A DNA stretch of 64,000 nucleotides from Chloroflexi bacterium HGW-Chloroflexi-6 (GTDB lineage Bacteria > Chloroflexota > Anaerolineae > Anaerolineales > Villigracilaceae): the NCBI GenBank assembly GCA_002840685.1, contig PHBU01000003.1:186001-250000 (forward strand), read 5' to 3'. The first letter of the stretch is position 1, and each line of letters opens with the position of its first letter. Positions 8,720-18,150 of this stretch are shown here, in pieces. The position numbers and the translations under genes were made by a program. The notes below the pieces were generated by a model. The model saw only the letters and a list, made by a program, of their open reading frames with translations. It did not search any database and was not told the origin of the DNA.

Positions 8720-9628
8720 ATGACCGCAAAAGTTCTTCTCAATCCTTACTCGAACCGCTGGAATGCCCGCACCCGCTGGCCGCAGGCCGAACAAGCCTTG
8801 CGTGCTGTGGGGGTTGATTTTGAACTGGCAATCTCGGAAGGCCCAGGCGATATTACTCGCCTGGCGGAACAGGCGGCCCAGGAAGGCTTCTCACCCATTG
8901 TTGCGGCGGGCGGCGATGGGACGATCGGCGAAGCGATCAACGGCCTGGTTCGCGCGGCGGGGTCGCCGGACGGAACGTTGGCCCCCTTCGGGATCTTGCC
9001 GTTGGGCACGGCCAATGATTTCGCCGAACACGCCATGCGCCTGCCGCTGGATTTATCTGCTGCTGCGCAAGTGATCGCTGCCGGGAAAACCCGCCAGATC
9101 GATTTGGGCCAGGTTAACCAGCGCTATTTCATCAATAACTCGGCGGTTGGGATTGAACCTTATATTACCCTGGTTCAAAACAAAATTGGCTGGCTGAAGG
9201 GTGTTCCGCGCTACCTGCTGGCTGCCGTGCGCGGCATTCTCGACGGCCCGACCTGGAAGGTCGAAATGGAGTGGGCGGGCGGTGGCTATTGCGGCCCGGT
9301 TTCGCTTGTGACCGTTTGTAATGGCGGACGCAGCGGCGGCGTCTTTTTCATGGCTCCACACGCGGATCCGGCTGATGGCAGCTTAACCATTGTGCATGGC
9401 TATCGCCCCAGTCGCCTGGGGATGTTCCAACTGCTGCCCAAAATAATGAGACCTGGTCCGGGTTCCTACGTTGAAAGCCCCGGGGTGAGCGAGTTCCACA
9501 GCGACTGGCTTCGGGTGCGTCTCGACCGTCCCAGCCCGGCCCATGCCGACGGTGAGATTTTCTCCACAGCCATCCAGGAACTTGATTATCGTATCTTCCC
9601 CGGGCGTGTGCCTGTACTGAGTCAATAA
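8720..9628 (+). CDS. diacylglycerol kinase-family lipid kinase
   Basis: The 302-residue product has the DAGK catalytic fold, with the nucleotide-binding GGDGT motif (AAGGDGTIGEAING) and PLGTANDFAEH, as in YegS/BmrU/DgkB proteins. These phosphorylate diacylglycerol or related lipids on the inner face of the membrane. No membrane segment is visible, as is usual. ATG at 8720 follows TGAGG at 8707-8711; a TTG three bases earlier is also in frame. It stands alone between a terminator and the GT-C genes. Which lipid it uses is not visible. Confidence 0.88.
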   Translation: MTAKVLLNPYSNRWNARTRWPQAEQALRAVGVDFELAISEGPGDITRLAEQAAQEGFSPIVAAGGDGTIGEAINGLVRAAGSPDGTLAPFGILPLGTANDFAEHAMRLPLDLSAAAQVIAAGKTRQIDLGQVNQRYFINNSAVGIEPYITLVQNKIGWLKGVPRYLLAAVRGILDGPTWKVEMEWAGGGYCGPVSLVTVCNGGRSGGVFFMAPHADPADGSLTIVHGYRPSRLGMFQLLPKIMRPGPGSYVESPGVSEFHSDWLRVRLDRPSPAHADGEIFSTAIQELDYRIFPGRVPVLSQ

Positions 9629-9671
9629 CCAAATTTATCGCTGGGCCGCTAATCAGGTAAAATACGGGGGT

Positions 9672-10919
9672 ATGAATCAAAAATCGACAGCCCTGCGCAA
9701 CATATTCACCGTATTGTTCTTTGTGTTTTTCATGGTCGCCATGTTGGGCGGATTATTTTGGGCAAACCTGCTCTATGTTCAGCGTAGTTCGATCAGTCTC
9801 GATTTTCTGCCGCTCTGGAAGGGCGCCAACAACCTGCTGGTTGAGGGCCTGACCCCTTACGGTGAATTCACCACGTACGAAATCCAAAAAATGGTTTATG
9901 GCCGCGCGGCTGGCCCTGCCGAACTGCCCCTGCGGGTGGGTATGCCGCTGCCGCTCCTGCTGCTTTTCCTACCGCTTGGGGCTTTTTCGGATATGGAACT
10001 GGCCCGCGCCGTTTGGATGGTGATCCTTGAGGCCGGTCTGATCTTGCTGGTAGTCTTTTCTGTGCGCCTCTCGCAGTGGCAGATGCGCTGGTTTGAACTC
10101 TTGATCTTGTTTTTGTTTGCATTTTTTTTGTCTGTTTCAATCGAATCGCTGCTCTCAGCCAATAACTCCATTTTGCTGATCATGTTTTTGCTGGGCGCAT
10201 TGTTGGCCTGGCGCGCCTCGCTCGATGAATTGGCTGGCATGCTGCTGGCGTTCTCTTTTTTCAACCTTGAAACAGGCGGATTGATCCTGCTCTTCCTGCT
10301 GATTTGGGCAACGCTCAACGCGCGCTGGCGAATTTTGGCCGGCCTGCTGATGACGTTAACTCTGTTGGGGGGGATCGCTTTTATCATTGATTCAAAATGG
10401 GTTATCTCTTTCCTGATGGCCACCTTGATCAACTGGCGCGCCAATACCGACCCATCCACGTTTTCATTGTTTACAAACTGGTTCCCAGGCCTCGGCCCGC
10501 AAATTGCATCGGGACTGACCTTTGTTTTGCTTCTACTCTTGATGGTGGAGAGCCAGCAAGCTTTTCGGCGCAGTGCCTTGCATTGGTTTTGGGTTGCCTG
10601 CCTGGCCGCGGCCATGACGCCCCTGGTCGGGATGCCAGCCAAACCTGCCAGCCTGGTGGTGCTTTTACCGGCCTTCCTGCTTTCGGCGTCGGTGTTGGCC
10701 CAGCGCTGGGCCGTCATTGGGCGGTGGTCCAGCCTGGTTGCGCTGGCGCTGGTTTTTGGCGGCTCCTGGCTTTTCGCTGCCTTTGACATTCAATCTGGTT
10801 TTTTGTGGATGTCGCTCATCGCGCTTATCTTGCTTTATTCGGTGCGCTGGTGGGTGGCGCGTCCCACCCGTCTGTGGGCAGACAGAATTTCAACTGAGAA
10901 AACCAGTTATGCCCCGTAA
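9672..10919 (+). CDS. GT87-like (DUF2029) membrane glycosyltransferase
   Basis: The 415-residue polytopic protein has about ten hydrophobic segments and the GT87/DUF2029 start pattern: a first membrane helix, then an acidic site (SLDFLPLWKGANNLL) and a PYG motif. GT-C enzymes of this kind use polyprenyl-phosphate sugars on the outer face of the membrane; sugar and acceptor are unknown. ATG at 9672. Its 3' end overlaps the next gene by 11 bases, so the three GT-C genes from 9.7 to 13.9 kb form one transcription unit. Family assignment is by pattern only. Confidence 0.72.
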   Translation: MNQKSTALRNIFTVLFFVFFMVAMLGGLFWANLLYVQRSSISLDFLPLWKGANNLLVEGLTPYGEFTTYEIQKMVYGRAAGPAELPLRVGMPLPLLLLFLPLGAFSDMELARAVWMVILEAGLILLVVFSVRLSQWQMRWFELLILFLFAFFLSVSIESLLSANNSILLIMFLLGALLAWRASLDELAGMLLAFSFFNLETGGLILLFLLIWATLNARWRILAGLLMTLTLLGGIAFIIDSKWVISFLMATLINWRANTDPSTFSLFTNWFPGLGPQIASGLTFVLLLLLMVESQQAFRRSALHWFWVACLAAAMTPLVGMPAKPASLVVLLPAFLLSASVLAQRWAVIGRWSSLVALALVFGGSWLFAAFDIQSGFLWMSLIALILLYSVRWWVARPTRLWADRISTEKTSYAP

Positions 10920-12474
10920 TCATTTGTTGGCTTTGTTCCTGCTTGGGTTGTTGGTTGCCAGTCTGGTGGCCTGGCTGCAACACTCGCCGGGCTATATGGA
11001 TGCCGACTATTACATGGCGGGTGGGTTGCGGCTGGTTCAAGGGTTTGGCTTTAATGAAATTGTCATCTGGAATTATCTTGATAACCCGGCGGGCCTGCCC
11101 CACCCCTCGCACAGTTACTGGATGCCGCTTGCTTCGATCATTGCTGCCATTGGGATGGGATTGACCGGCCAGCACGATTTTTACACTGCACGCCTGCCGT
11201 TCATCCTGCTCGCCGGACTCGTTCCACCCGTTACCAGCCTCCTGGCCTACCGGCTGACAGCGCGCCGTGAGTTGGCCCTGCTTTCGGGATTGCTGGCGGC
11301 TTTTCCAACCTATCAAGCATCTTTTATTGCAACGACAAGCAATTTTGTACTCTACAATCTGCTTGGAGCCGCCTTTTTTATCGGTTTGTTTGGAGATTCG
11401 CGAAAAAACTATTTTGGCATCGGCCTCGCTGTTGGACTGATGAATTTTGCGCGCAGCGATGGTTTGCTCTGGTTGCCGCTTGGTCTGCTGGCCGTTTTAT
11501 TGAATCTCTTCAGTTTGCATGGCTTACAAATCCGCCGCTGGCTAAAGCCTTTTTTCTCAGCAGCGCTTTTTCTATTCCTCGGATATTTGTTTGTGATGCT
11601 CCCCTGGTTTGTGCGCAACCTGAATGAATTTGGCGCGCTGATGGCCCCTGGCGGTTCACGCGCCATGTTTCTTGTGACTTATGCCGATACCTTTACTTAC
11701 CCGGCCTCGATCTTAACCTTTGAGCGTTGGCTTAATTCAGGCTGGCAGGCAATTTTTGATGCGCGCCTATCCGCTTTTTGGTCAAACCTCGCTACCGGCC
11801 TGGCGGCTCAGGGTGGGATTGTGCTCTGGCCATTCATCCTGATCGCTGCCTGGCGTTTACGCCGAGATTTTCGTGTTCAAATTGGCGCTTTGGCCTGGCT
11901 GGCGCTCTTTCTTGTTATGACCTTCGTATTTCCTTTTGCCGGGCCGCGCGGAAGTTTCTATCATGCCGGGGCAGCGCTGCTGCCTTTGGGTTGGGCGCTG
12001 GCCCCTATCGGGTTGGATGTGGTTGTGGCAGCCGCGCGCCGTCGCAATTGGTTTACGCCCCAGGCCCAGCGTGTTTTCAGGGTTATGTTATTTGCCGTTA
12101 TTGCGGCGTTGACAATGATCTTGATTAACATTCGTGTTATCGATGATGATTGGGATTTGTCAGACCAAACTTTTCGACAGGTTGAAGCGCGCTTGCAAGC
12201 AGCGGGCGCACAACCCGAAGATGTTGTGATGGTTAACAATCCGCCCGGGTATTATATTGCCAGTGGACGTGCGGCAGTTGTCAGCCCTTCTTCTTCCACG
12301 CCCTTGGTTTTTGAGTCTGCCCGAGTTTACGAAGCTCGTTACCTGATTCTGGAATCTCACAGCATCCCTGATATCTTGATGCCTTTTTTGGAGCGCCCTC
12401 GCTCAACTCCTGAATTAAATTTGATTTTTGCCGAACCCGACACCGTTGTCTATGAATTTATCAGGGATGAATGA
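10909..12474 (+). CDS. GT-C (PMT/ArnT-like) membrane glycosyltransferase
   Basis: The 521-residue polytopic protein has a first helix followed by an acidic loop (YMDADYYMAGGLR), typical of dolichyl- or polyprenyl-phosphate-dependent GT-C transferases, then about ten more helices and a small extracytoplasmic C-terminal domain. The ATG at 10909 overlaps the end of the preceding gene; a longer frame upstream has no membrane logic. It overlaps the next gene by ATGA (12471-12474), which indicates translational coupling. Substrates cannot be inferred. Confidence 0.75.
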   Translation: MPRNHLLALFLLGLLVASLVAWLQHSPGYMDADYYMAGGLRLVQGFGFNEIVIWNYLDNPAGLPHPSHSYWMPLASIIAAIGMGLTGQHDFYTARLPFILLAGLVPPVTSLLAYRLTARRELALLSGLLAAFPTYQASFIATTSNFVLYNLLGAAFFIGLFGDSRKNYFGIGLAVGLMNFARSDGLLWLPLGLLAVLLNLFSLHGLQIRRWLKPFFSAALFLFLGYLFVMLPWFVRNLNEFGALMAPGGSRAMFLVTYADTFTYPASILTFERWLNSGWQAIFDARLSAFWSNLATGLAAQGGIVLWPFILIAAWRLRRDFRVQIGALAWLALFLVMTFVFPFAGPRGSFYHAGAALLPLGWALAPIGLDVVVAAARRRNWFTPQAQRVFRVMLFAVIAALTMILINIRVIDDDWDLSDQTFRQVEARLQAAGAQPEDVVMVNNPPGYYIASGRAAVVSPSSSTPLVFESARVYEARYLILESHSIPDILMPFLERPRSTPELNLIFAEPDTVVYEFIRDE

Positions 12475-13931
12475 TGCCACGTAGAAGTCTTGTTTTACTG
12501 GCTATTTTTACCTTTTTTGGGGTGACAACCTACGTTTTGACGGCAGCCTGGTTATATCGCCCCGGTTTCCCGCTGGACGATTCCTGGATTCACCTGACCT
12601 ACGCCCGGAACCTTGCGTTGCGAGGCGAATGGTCTTTTCTGCCCGGTCAGAATTCGGCAGGTTCCACTGCGCCGCTTTGGACTTTCCTGCTCGCGGTAGG
12701 CTTTTTTCTGCGGATATCCCCGTATGTGTGGGCTTATTTTTTGGGCGGGGTTATGTTTTTCCTGCTGGCCTGGCGGATTGAATTTACTCTGCGCCGCATG
12801 CAGCCTGCCTATACATCTATAATGCCATGGGCCGGCCTTCTCGTTCTTGGCGAGTGGCATCTTGCCTGGGCATCTGCATCTGGCATGGAAATCCTGTTAC
12901 ATGCTCTGATTATTACAATGGTTATATCCATGCTTATTTTGGGCGACCCACGTTTTTTGCTAATGGGACTTTTGGCCGGCCTGAGTATTTGGTCTCGCCC
13001 CGATGGTTTGACCTTGCTCGGCCCGCTCGGCCTATTTGCTGTTTTATACCCAAAAACAAACCGCCAGAAAGTCTCAGCAGCGATGCGGGTTCTGCTTGGT
13101 TTCGTTGCTTTATTTGGGCCTTATTTGCTTTTTAATCTTTTGCTTGCTGATACTCCCTGGCCGAACACTTTCTATGCAAAACAAGCTGAGTATGCTGTCT
13201 GGCAGGCTCAACCCGTTTTCACCAAATTAAGTGCGCTTCTTGGCCAATATTTTAGCGGCGTCACCCTGGCATTGATCCCGGCTGTGGTGCTGCTTTTGGT
13301 GAAGGCCGCACAAAAGCGTGGTTGGGGTATCCTTCTTGCTTTTGTTTGGCTGGCCGGTTATGCCTGGTTATATGTCAGCCGTTTGCCACTTTATCAGTAT
13401 GGCCGTTATATTATGCCGACCATTCCCGTTTTTCTTCTGTTGGCTTTGATTTTTCTGTTTTTTTGGCTGCCGGTTGTCCGCACGCGGGTTCAACGATATT
13501 TGCGCTTTGCCTGGTTGGCTTCAATTGCATTACTTGGCATAGTTTTGTGGGCCTATGGGGCTTATTTGTATGCTAAAAATGTGGCTTGGGTCGAGAGTGA
13601 AATGGTACAAACGGCATACTGGGTTAAGCAAAACCTGCCATCTGACACCCTGGTTGCCGCCCACGATATTGGAGCACTTGGGTATTTTTCTGGCCTGGAA
13701 CAAGTTGTCGATCTGGCCGGGTTGATTTCACCGCAGGTTGTACCTTTCATGCTCGATGAATCCCGGCTTTTGGTGTACTTGCAAAACCAGGGGGCAACAA
13801 ATATTATTGTTTTCCCAGAATGGTATCCGGGCCTGGTCAAAGATTGTCTGTTGGTTTACGAGGCGGATGGCCGTTACGCCGGGCAAAATCCGCAAGGAAT
13901 TTTATCTGTGTATGAGTGCCAGAAACCTTAA
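12471..13931 (+). CDS. GT-C membrane glycosyltransferase
   Basis: The 486-residue polytopic protein has the acidic motif after helix 1 (FPLDDSWIHLTYARNLA) seen in arabinofuranosyl- or mannosyl-type GT-C enzymes, followed by about nine helices and a C-terminal soluble domain ending in EADGRYAG..YECQKP. Third gene of the coupled GT-C set (ATGA overlap with the upstream gene). Together the three probably extend or decorate a surface glycan or glycoprotein. An exact function is not supported. Confidence 0.74.
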   Translation: MMPRRSLVLLAIFTFFGVTTYVLTAAWLYRPGFPLDDSWIHLTYARNLALRGEWSFLPGQNSAGSTAPLWTFLLAVGFFLRISPYVWAYFLGGVMFFLLAWRIEFTLRRMQPAYTSIMPWAGLLVLGEWHLAWASASGMEILLHALIITMVISMLILGDPRFLLMGLLAGLSIWSRPDGLTLLGPLGLFAVLYPKTNRQKVSAAMRVLLGFVALFGPYLLFNLLLADTPWPNTFYAKQAEYAVWQAQPVFTKLSALLGQYFSGVTLALIPAVVLLLVKAAQKRGWGILLAFVWLAGYAWLYVSRLPLYQYGRYIMPTIPVFLLLALIFLFFWLPVVRTRVQRYLRFAWLASIALLGIVLWAYGAYLYAKNVAWVESEMVQTAYWVKQNLPSDTLVAAHDIGALGYFSGLEQVVDLAGLISPQVVPFMLDESRLLVYLQNQGATNIIVFPEWYPGLVKDCLLVYEADGRYAGQNPQGILSVYECQKP

Positions 13932-13976
13932 GAAAACGTTGCTCCTGTGCTATACTCACCCCGAACAGGCTTACCA

Positions 13977-14675
13977 ATGAGCGAATTAACCCTTGTGATC
14001 GTAGATGACCATCCACTTTTCCGCCAGGGAATTGTGGATACGCTGTCGCTGGAACCAGATCTTCATGTAATTGGCCAATCGGCGCATGGAGATCAGGGTT
14101 TTGAACTGATTCGCACTTTGCGCCCGGATGTTGCGATTGTGGATGTTAATCTGCCTGGTATGAATGGGCAGCAAATCACCCATGAACTTGGCAGTGAAAA
14201 AATTGCTACGCGTATTATCCTGTTGACAGCCTATGATGACATTGAACAAACGCTTCACGCTGCGATTGCGGGCGCGTTTGCTTATTGTTCAAAAGATATC
14301 CAGCCATCTGATTTGCTGGCAGTCATTCGTACAGTAGCAGCGGGGTTGTATGTCATCAACAATCATGTTATGACCCCCGTAGAATTCAAAATCTGGCTTG
14401 AAAGCCAGATTGAGTCATCACGGCGCTCTTATTCTGAACCAGGCAGCCCTTTTCATCCGTTATCTGATCGTGAGATGGAAGTACTTAATTGTGTTGTAGA
14501 GGGTATGAGCAATAAAGAAATAGCCAGTATATTGGGAATCAGCCACCAGACGGTCAAGAATCATATTACCTCGATCTTGCGCAAGTTCAATGTTGAAGAC
14601 CGGACCCAGGCTGTGGTCTATGCTTTGAAGCGTGGGTGGGTCAAACTACGACCGGATGACCGCTTGCAGGAGTAA
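13977..14675 (+). CDS. NarL/DegU-type response regulator
   Basis: The 232-residue regulator has a receiver domain (acidic pair D10/D11, phospho-acceptor D56 in VDVNLPG, later Lys in SKDI) and a LuxR-type helix-turn-helix at the C-terminus (LSDREMEVLNCVVEGMSNKE, then ISHQTVKNH). It would bind DNA when phosphorylated by the kinase encoded next. ATG at 13977 gives the standard MSELTLVIVDDHP start; an in-frame upstream start adds ten unlike residues. The kinase gene begins two bases after its stop. Candidate targets nearby include the Flp pilin promoter, but no binding site is recognisable. Confidence 0.93.
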   Translation: MSELTLVIVDDHPLFRQGIVDTLSLEPDLHVIGQSAHGDQGFELIRTLRPDVAIVDVNLPGMNGQQITHELGSEKIATRIILLTAYDDIEQTLHAAIAGAFAYCSKDIQPSDLLAVIRTVAAGLYVINNHVMTPVEFKIWLESQIESSRRSYSEPGSPFHPLSDREMEVLNCVVEGMSNKEIASILGISHQTVKNHITSILRKFNVEDRTQAVVYALKRGWVKLRPDDRLQE

Positions 14676-14677
14676 AC

Positions 14678-15724
14678 ATGACTAATACAGAAGAACAAAC
14701 CCTTAACCCTATCGAAGAAGCCCGCAAGAGCATCCAAACTTCGTTGGATGAAACCAACCGCTCCCTGCGCGAGGTGACTTTGATGATCGAGCAAAGCCAG
14801 GTTGAAGTGGGAAAATTGACCCAGCGCAATGCAGCAATTACCGCTCACCTTCAGCAGGTGCAGGCTCAGGGGAATGCTGCCGAAATCGAAGAAGTGCGCA
14901 TGGCATATGCATCGGCTCTCGATGCCCAGCAGCGGCTGTTTGTAATGCGCGGACAGTTGGAGAAATTGCAGAGTGATCAGTCGCACCTGGAGCAAAACAG
15001 CACTTCCCTGAAAGATGTGCTAACGCTCTTGCAGAGTCGTGATGTTGCGATGCCGGGAACATCTCAGAAATCACAGCCTGCTGGCATGGAGATGATTATC
15101 CAGGCTCAGGAAGCAGAACGCCAGCGCCTGTCGCGCCAGATGCACGATGGGCCAGCCCAGGCGCTTTCGAACTTTATCTTGCAAACTGAGATTGCCATGC
15201 GTCTGATGGATTTGGATGTTGCTCAGGCGCGCGAGGAACTGTCCAGCCTGAAAGCATCGGCGATGGGCACATTTCAAAAGGTTCGCAATTTTATCTTCGA
15301 GCTGCGTCCAATGATGTTGGACGACTTGGGATTGGTACCGACCATTAAACGTTATGTCGATACTTTCAAGGAGCAAACCGGGCTTGAAGTAACGCTGGCT
15401 GTCACTGGACAGGAACGCCGGCTTGAATCTTATCTGGAAGTGATGGTTTTTCGCGCGGTTCAGGAGTTACTTGGCAATGCGGCCCGCCACAGCCAGGCCA
15501 GTATGGTCAAGGCCCAGTTGGATGTCAGTGAAAGTGCAATCAAAGTTGTGGTGGATGATAATGGCAAGGGGTTTTCACCCGAAGTTTTGGATCAGGGCAA
15601 TAGTCTGGGCTTGGGACTGATCCGTGAGCGTGTTGAAATGCTGGGCGGCTCTTTTGACCTGACCACTATGGTTGGCAAGGGCACTCGCGTGACTTTTTCG
15701 CTGCCTGCTTCAGGGGTTGCCTGA
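14678..15724 (+). CDS. DegS-like soluble sensor histidine kinase
   Basis: The 348-residue kinase has a long coiled-coil sensor region (about 1-130), a HisKA_3 phosphoacceptor helix (H156 in RQMHDGPAQAL) and a HATPase domain (NAARHS, DNGKGF, GLGLIRER). No membrane helix is seen, so it resembles cytoplasmic DegS rather than NarX. It pairs with the adjacent NarL-type regulator. The two genes are two bases apart. The input signal is unknown; the coiled coil suggests a protein or redox cue rather than an extracellular ligand. Confidence 0.92.
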   Translation: MTNTEEQTLNPIEEARKSIQTSLDETNRSLREVTLMIEQSQVEVGKLTQRNAAITAHLQQVQAQGNAAEIEEVRMAYASALDAQQRLFVMRGQLEKLQSDQSHLEQNSTSLKDVLTLLQSRDVAMPGTSQKSQPAGMEMIIQAQEAERQRLSRQMHDGPAQALSNFILQTEIAMRLMDLDVAQAREELSSLKASAMGTFQKVRNFIFELRPMMLDDLGLVPTIKRYVDTFKEQTGLEVTLAVTGQERRLESYLEVMVFRAVQELLGNAARHSQASMVKAQLDVSESAIKVVVDDNGKGFSPEVLDQGNSLGLGLIRERVEMLGGSFDLTTMVGKGTRVTFSLPASGVA

Positions 15725-15752
15725 GATTTGCATTTCTGTAAGTGGGATTTGC

Positions 15753-15780
15753 TTGCCATTTGCGCTAATTGTTATATAAT
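15753..15780 (+). promoter_or_regulatory. promoter of the Flp pilin gene
   Basis: TTGCCA (15753-15758) and TATAAT (15775-15780) are separated by 16 bases, a near-consensus sigma-70 type promoter 51 bases upstream of the pilin ATG. Confidence 0.75.
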
Positions 15781-15831
15781 AAGTTTAGTCTTATTTATGA
15801 CGAGTTTATGAACTGAAAGGAGGTGAAAGAC

Positions 15832-15984
15832 ATGTTATTCGCGAAGAAAGAAAAAGGCCAGGGTTTAGTTGAATATGCTTTGATTCTCGTTTTGGTTGCC
15901 ATTGTGGTTATCGCCGCTTTGACCTTCCTCGGCCCGATCATCGGTAATATCTTCTCCGACATTGGAGATTCCCTCGACGTCTAG
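15832..15984 (+). CDS. Flp/Fap-type pilin (type IVb, class III signal)
   Basis: A 50-residue protein, MLFAKKEKGQGLVEYALILV.., has a short basic leader, the Flp-type processing region (KGQGLVEYALIL), a 20-residue hydrophobic helix and a small acidic tail (DIGDSLDV). These are the hallmarks of the major subunit of tight-adherence (Tad) pili, cleaved by a prepilin peptidase and assembled at the membrane. It has a very strong ribosome site (AAAGGAGGTG, 15816-15825), its own promoter and a strong terminator, so expression is probably high. No Tad assembly genes are in the window, so it is an orphan subunit here. Confidence 0.9.
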   Translation: MLFAKKEKGQGLVEYALILVLVAIVVIAALTFLGPIIGNIFSDIGDSLDV

Positions 15985-15991
15985 TTTTGAA

Positions 15992-16043
15992 GTAAACACA
16001 AAAAAGGTGGAACTCATTTGAGTTTCACCTTTTTTGTGTTTAC
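15992..16043. terminator. strong terminator after the Flp pilin
   Basis: A 23-bp stem (15992-16014 with 16021-16043; one G-U pair) with a 6-base loop, carrying a run of six A and six T bases inside the stem, so it could act in both directions. Confidence 0.9.
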
Positions 16044-16142
16044 TTGATGCCCGGGTTCTTTATTCCATTATTCATGTTACGCTACTGACAGCCTAGCACT
16101 TCCTTATTCGCGTTTGCATTTCTCAAAATATCCTGCTACCCT

Positions 16143-17597
16143 ATGAAAACTTTTTTTCTGCCTCGTATTCGAGATGTTTTATTTTTTGCAATTTTTGCCG
16201 GGGTTTTAGCTCTAGGGCCGCAAATGCTCAACATGGATGGCGATCTTCCACGCCATTTATTGATGGGCAAAATCGTGCTTGAAACTAAAACTGTTCCGAC
16301 AACCGATATTTTTTCATATGTTTATGAAGGCCGACCTTTGATTCCGCACGAATGGTTAGCGGGGGTTATTTTCTTTCTGTTTTATTCCAAACTTGGGTTG
16401 GATGGAATTGTGCTTTTGTCGGCATTATTGTTATCTATTACTTTTACATTGGTTTACGATTATGCTCTATTGCGTTGTGGCGCGAGGTTTCCTTCATTAA
16501 TTTTGGTTGTTTGGGGAGCGGCAACATCTTCGCTGCATTGGCTTGTGCGTCCGCACTTATTCACGATGCTTTTTCTTGCCATTTTTCTTATATTGGCAGA
16601 TCGGCTGATTCGTGATGAATTTAAACAAGTCTGGCTTTTTCCTGTTTTGATGGTGATATGGGCAAATCTGCATGCTGAATTTGTTGCCGGGTTGCTTGTT
16701 TTGGCAGCCTACTGCGCCGGTTGGATTTTTGATATTTTTTTAAAGCGAACAAACATCAATTTTGTGCTTGGGAAGCGATTGGGGGTGGCTACTATTCTAT
16801 CGATTTTAGCTACTTTGGTTAACCCAGCTGGTTTTCACACTTGGGAAACGGTCTTTGGATATGTTAATAACCGTTATTTGATGTTGCGCATTATGGAAAC
16901 CCGGCCGCCGGATTTTTCTCAGCCACAGTTTCTAATTCTTTTGGCCTTATTGATATTTTGTATTGTATTGGTTCTTCTTAGAATAAGAAAATTGGGTACG
17001 GGCACGTTGATCGCACTGGCAGGTTTTAGCGCCATGAGCATTTTTTCGGCGCGCAATGTTCATCTTTATGGGGTTGTTGCTCCTGTTTTACTGGCATGTG
17101 CGTTAACTGGGAGCGCAGAAATTCCTGCTCTTAAAACCCTGGAAAAAATTTTTGCTGTAGTTGAACGTTCGGTAAGGGGTTTTTTATGGCCAGGTGTTAC
17201 GGTTTTTCTTTTGTCAGGATTGCTTCTGGGTGGTCAACTAGGCATGGTGAATGAGTTTTCAGCAAAAACATTTCCTGTGAGAGCGCTAAATTGGTTGGAA
17301 ATGAATCCACAACACGGCAGGATGTTCAATGCTTTTGACTGGGGTGGTTATATTTTATTTAACATGTGGCCCACCCAATTGGCCTTTATCGACAGTCAAA
17401 CCGATGTGCATGGCGATATTACCAGAGAGTACGAGAGAGCGATAAGCTTAGAAGAAGGTTGGCAGGATGTATTTACCAAATATGATATTCGTTGGGTTAT
17501 TATCCCTAAAAAATGGCATCTAGTTGGTGCTCTGGCTTTTCAGGGCTGGCGTGATGTTTACCATGACGAATTAGCGGTTATCTTGGTGAGACCGTAA
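16143..17597 (+). CDS. polytopic membrane protein, probable GT-C glycosyltransferase
   Basis: The 484-residue protein has about ten hydrophobic helices. After helix 1 there is an acidic/basic loop (MDGDLPRHLLMGK) followed by TTDIFSYVYEGRPLIPHEW, a layout seen in GT-C-like membrane proteins of Chloroflexota glycan loci. The last 110 residues are soluble (NPQHGRMFNAFDWGGYI onward). It begins the AT-rich region and is transcribed away from the Flp gene. Catalytic family not certain. Confidence 0.62.
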   Translation: MKTFFLPRIRDVLFFAIFAGVLALGPQMLNMDGDLPRHLLMGKIVLETKTVPTTDIFSYVYEGRPLIPHEWLAGVIFFLFYSKLGLDGIVLLSALLLSITFTLVYDYALLRCGARFPSLILVVWGAATSSLHWLVRPHLFTMLFLAIFLILADRLIRDEFKQVWLFPVLMVIWANLHAEFVAGLLVLAAYCAGWIFDIFLKRTNINFVLGKRLGVATILSILATLVNPAGFHTWETVFGYVNNRYLMLRIMETRPPDFSQPQFLILLALLIFCIVLVLLRIRKLGTGTLIALAGFSAMSIFSARNVHLYGVVAPVLLACALTGSAEIPALKTLEKIFAVVERSVRGFLWPGVTVFLLSGLLLGGQLGMVNEFSAKTFPVRALNWLEMNPQHGRMFNAFDWGGYILFNMWPTQLAFIDSQTDVHGDITREYERAISLEEGWQDVFTKYDIRWVIIPKKWHLVGALAFQGWRDVYHDELAVILVRP

Positions 17598-17658
17598 CGG
17601 ATTGATAAATAAACTTTGGAGCATAAAATTCTCACATATCCAAGGTACATGTTCACTG

Positions 17659-17905
17659 TTATGAGTGGGATTTTATGCTTTGACTTGAGATATTTTCGAA
17701 TTGGTAGGGAGATGATTGTGGCGAGAAATAGAACTCGTCAGGAAATTGATAGACAGGAACTCGAAACGAATTAACAAGCTTGATGGATGATTAAAGGTGA
17801 GCTGTAGTTTGTGTTGGGAAAGTGGTGCGCACTTAGAGTACTTTCACGCTCATATAGGTAGGATGCGACTATGTCCAAGTTGTCACGATTAAGCGGCGAA
17901 CCGGG
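17659..17905 (-). pseudogene. decayed C-terminal remnant of a sulfatase-like membrane protein
   Basis: Minus-strand reading of this gene-free stretch matches the last 80 codons of the sulfatase-superfamily gene at 21340-22953. YLYERESTLSAHHFPNTNY aligns with CLYERASILNAYYFPDSNY, and FYFSPQSSPYQFENISSQ aligns with TYFSPNSYPYQFTNITSQ. LNRDNL is identical. A stop/frameshift lies between the two blocks and no upstream part of the gene remains. It is a third, dead copy of the family in this region. The rest of 17598-18150 shows no gene; it holds only a hairpin at 18065-18101. Confidence 0.85.
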
Positions 17906-18064
17906 GTAGCTACAATTTGTTCTGGTTTTCGTCGATTCATGAGAGAGTTGCTCTTTTTAGGCGCATAACTATCGTTTTACACGGGTACATTTTTCGAAGC
18001 GGGCTACTTATTTTTTGATATACTGTTTCTCGGAACTTGCTGAACATCATTTTGGTTACATGAT

Positions 18065-18101
18065 AATCCTTACTAGAAAGTGGAACTTTCTGGTAAGGAT
18101 T
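18065..18101. repeat. 17-bp hairpin upstream of the GT87-like gene
   Basis: Arms 18065-18081 and 18085-18101 are complementary except for one G-U pair, with a 3-base loop. There is no T-run after it. It sits 49 bases before the next start codon and could be a 5'-leader structure or the remnant of a terminator. Confidence 0.55.
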
Positions 18102-18150
18102 TCGCACAAGCTTGAACTTTAAACTCAAAAAGCAAAGAGAAGGAGTGGAA

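Noticed and set aside
18065..18101. Hairpin before the GT87-like gene as a terminator
   Set aside because: No T-run follows on either strand, so it is reported only as a repeat.
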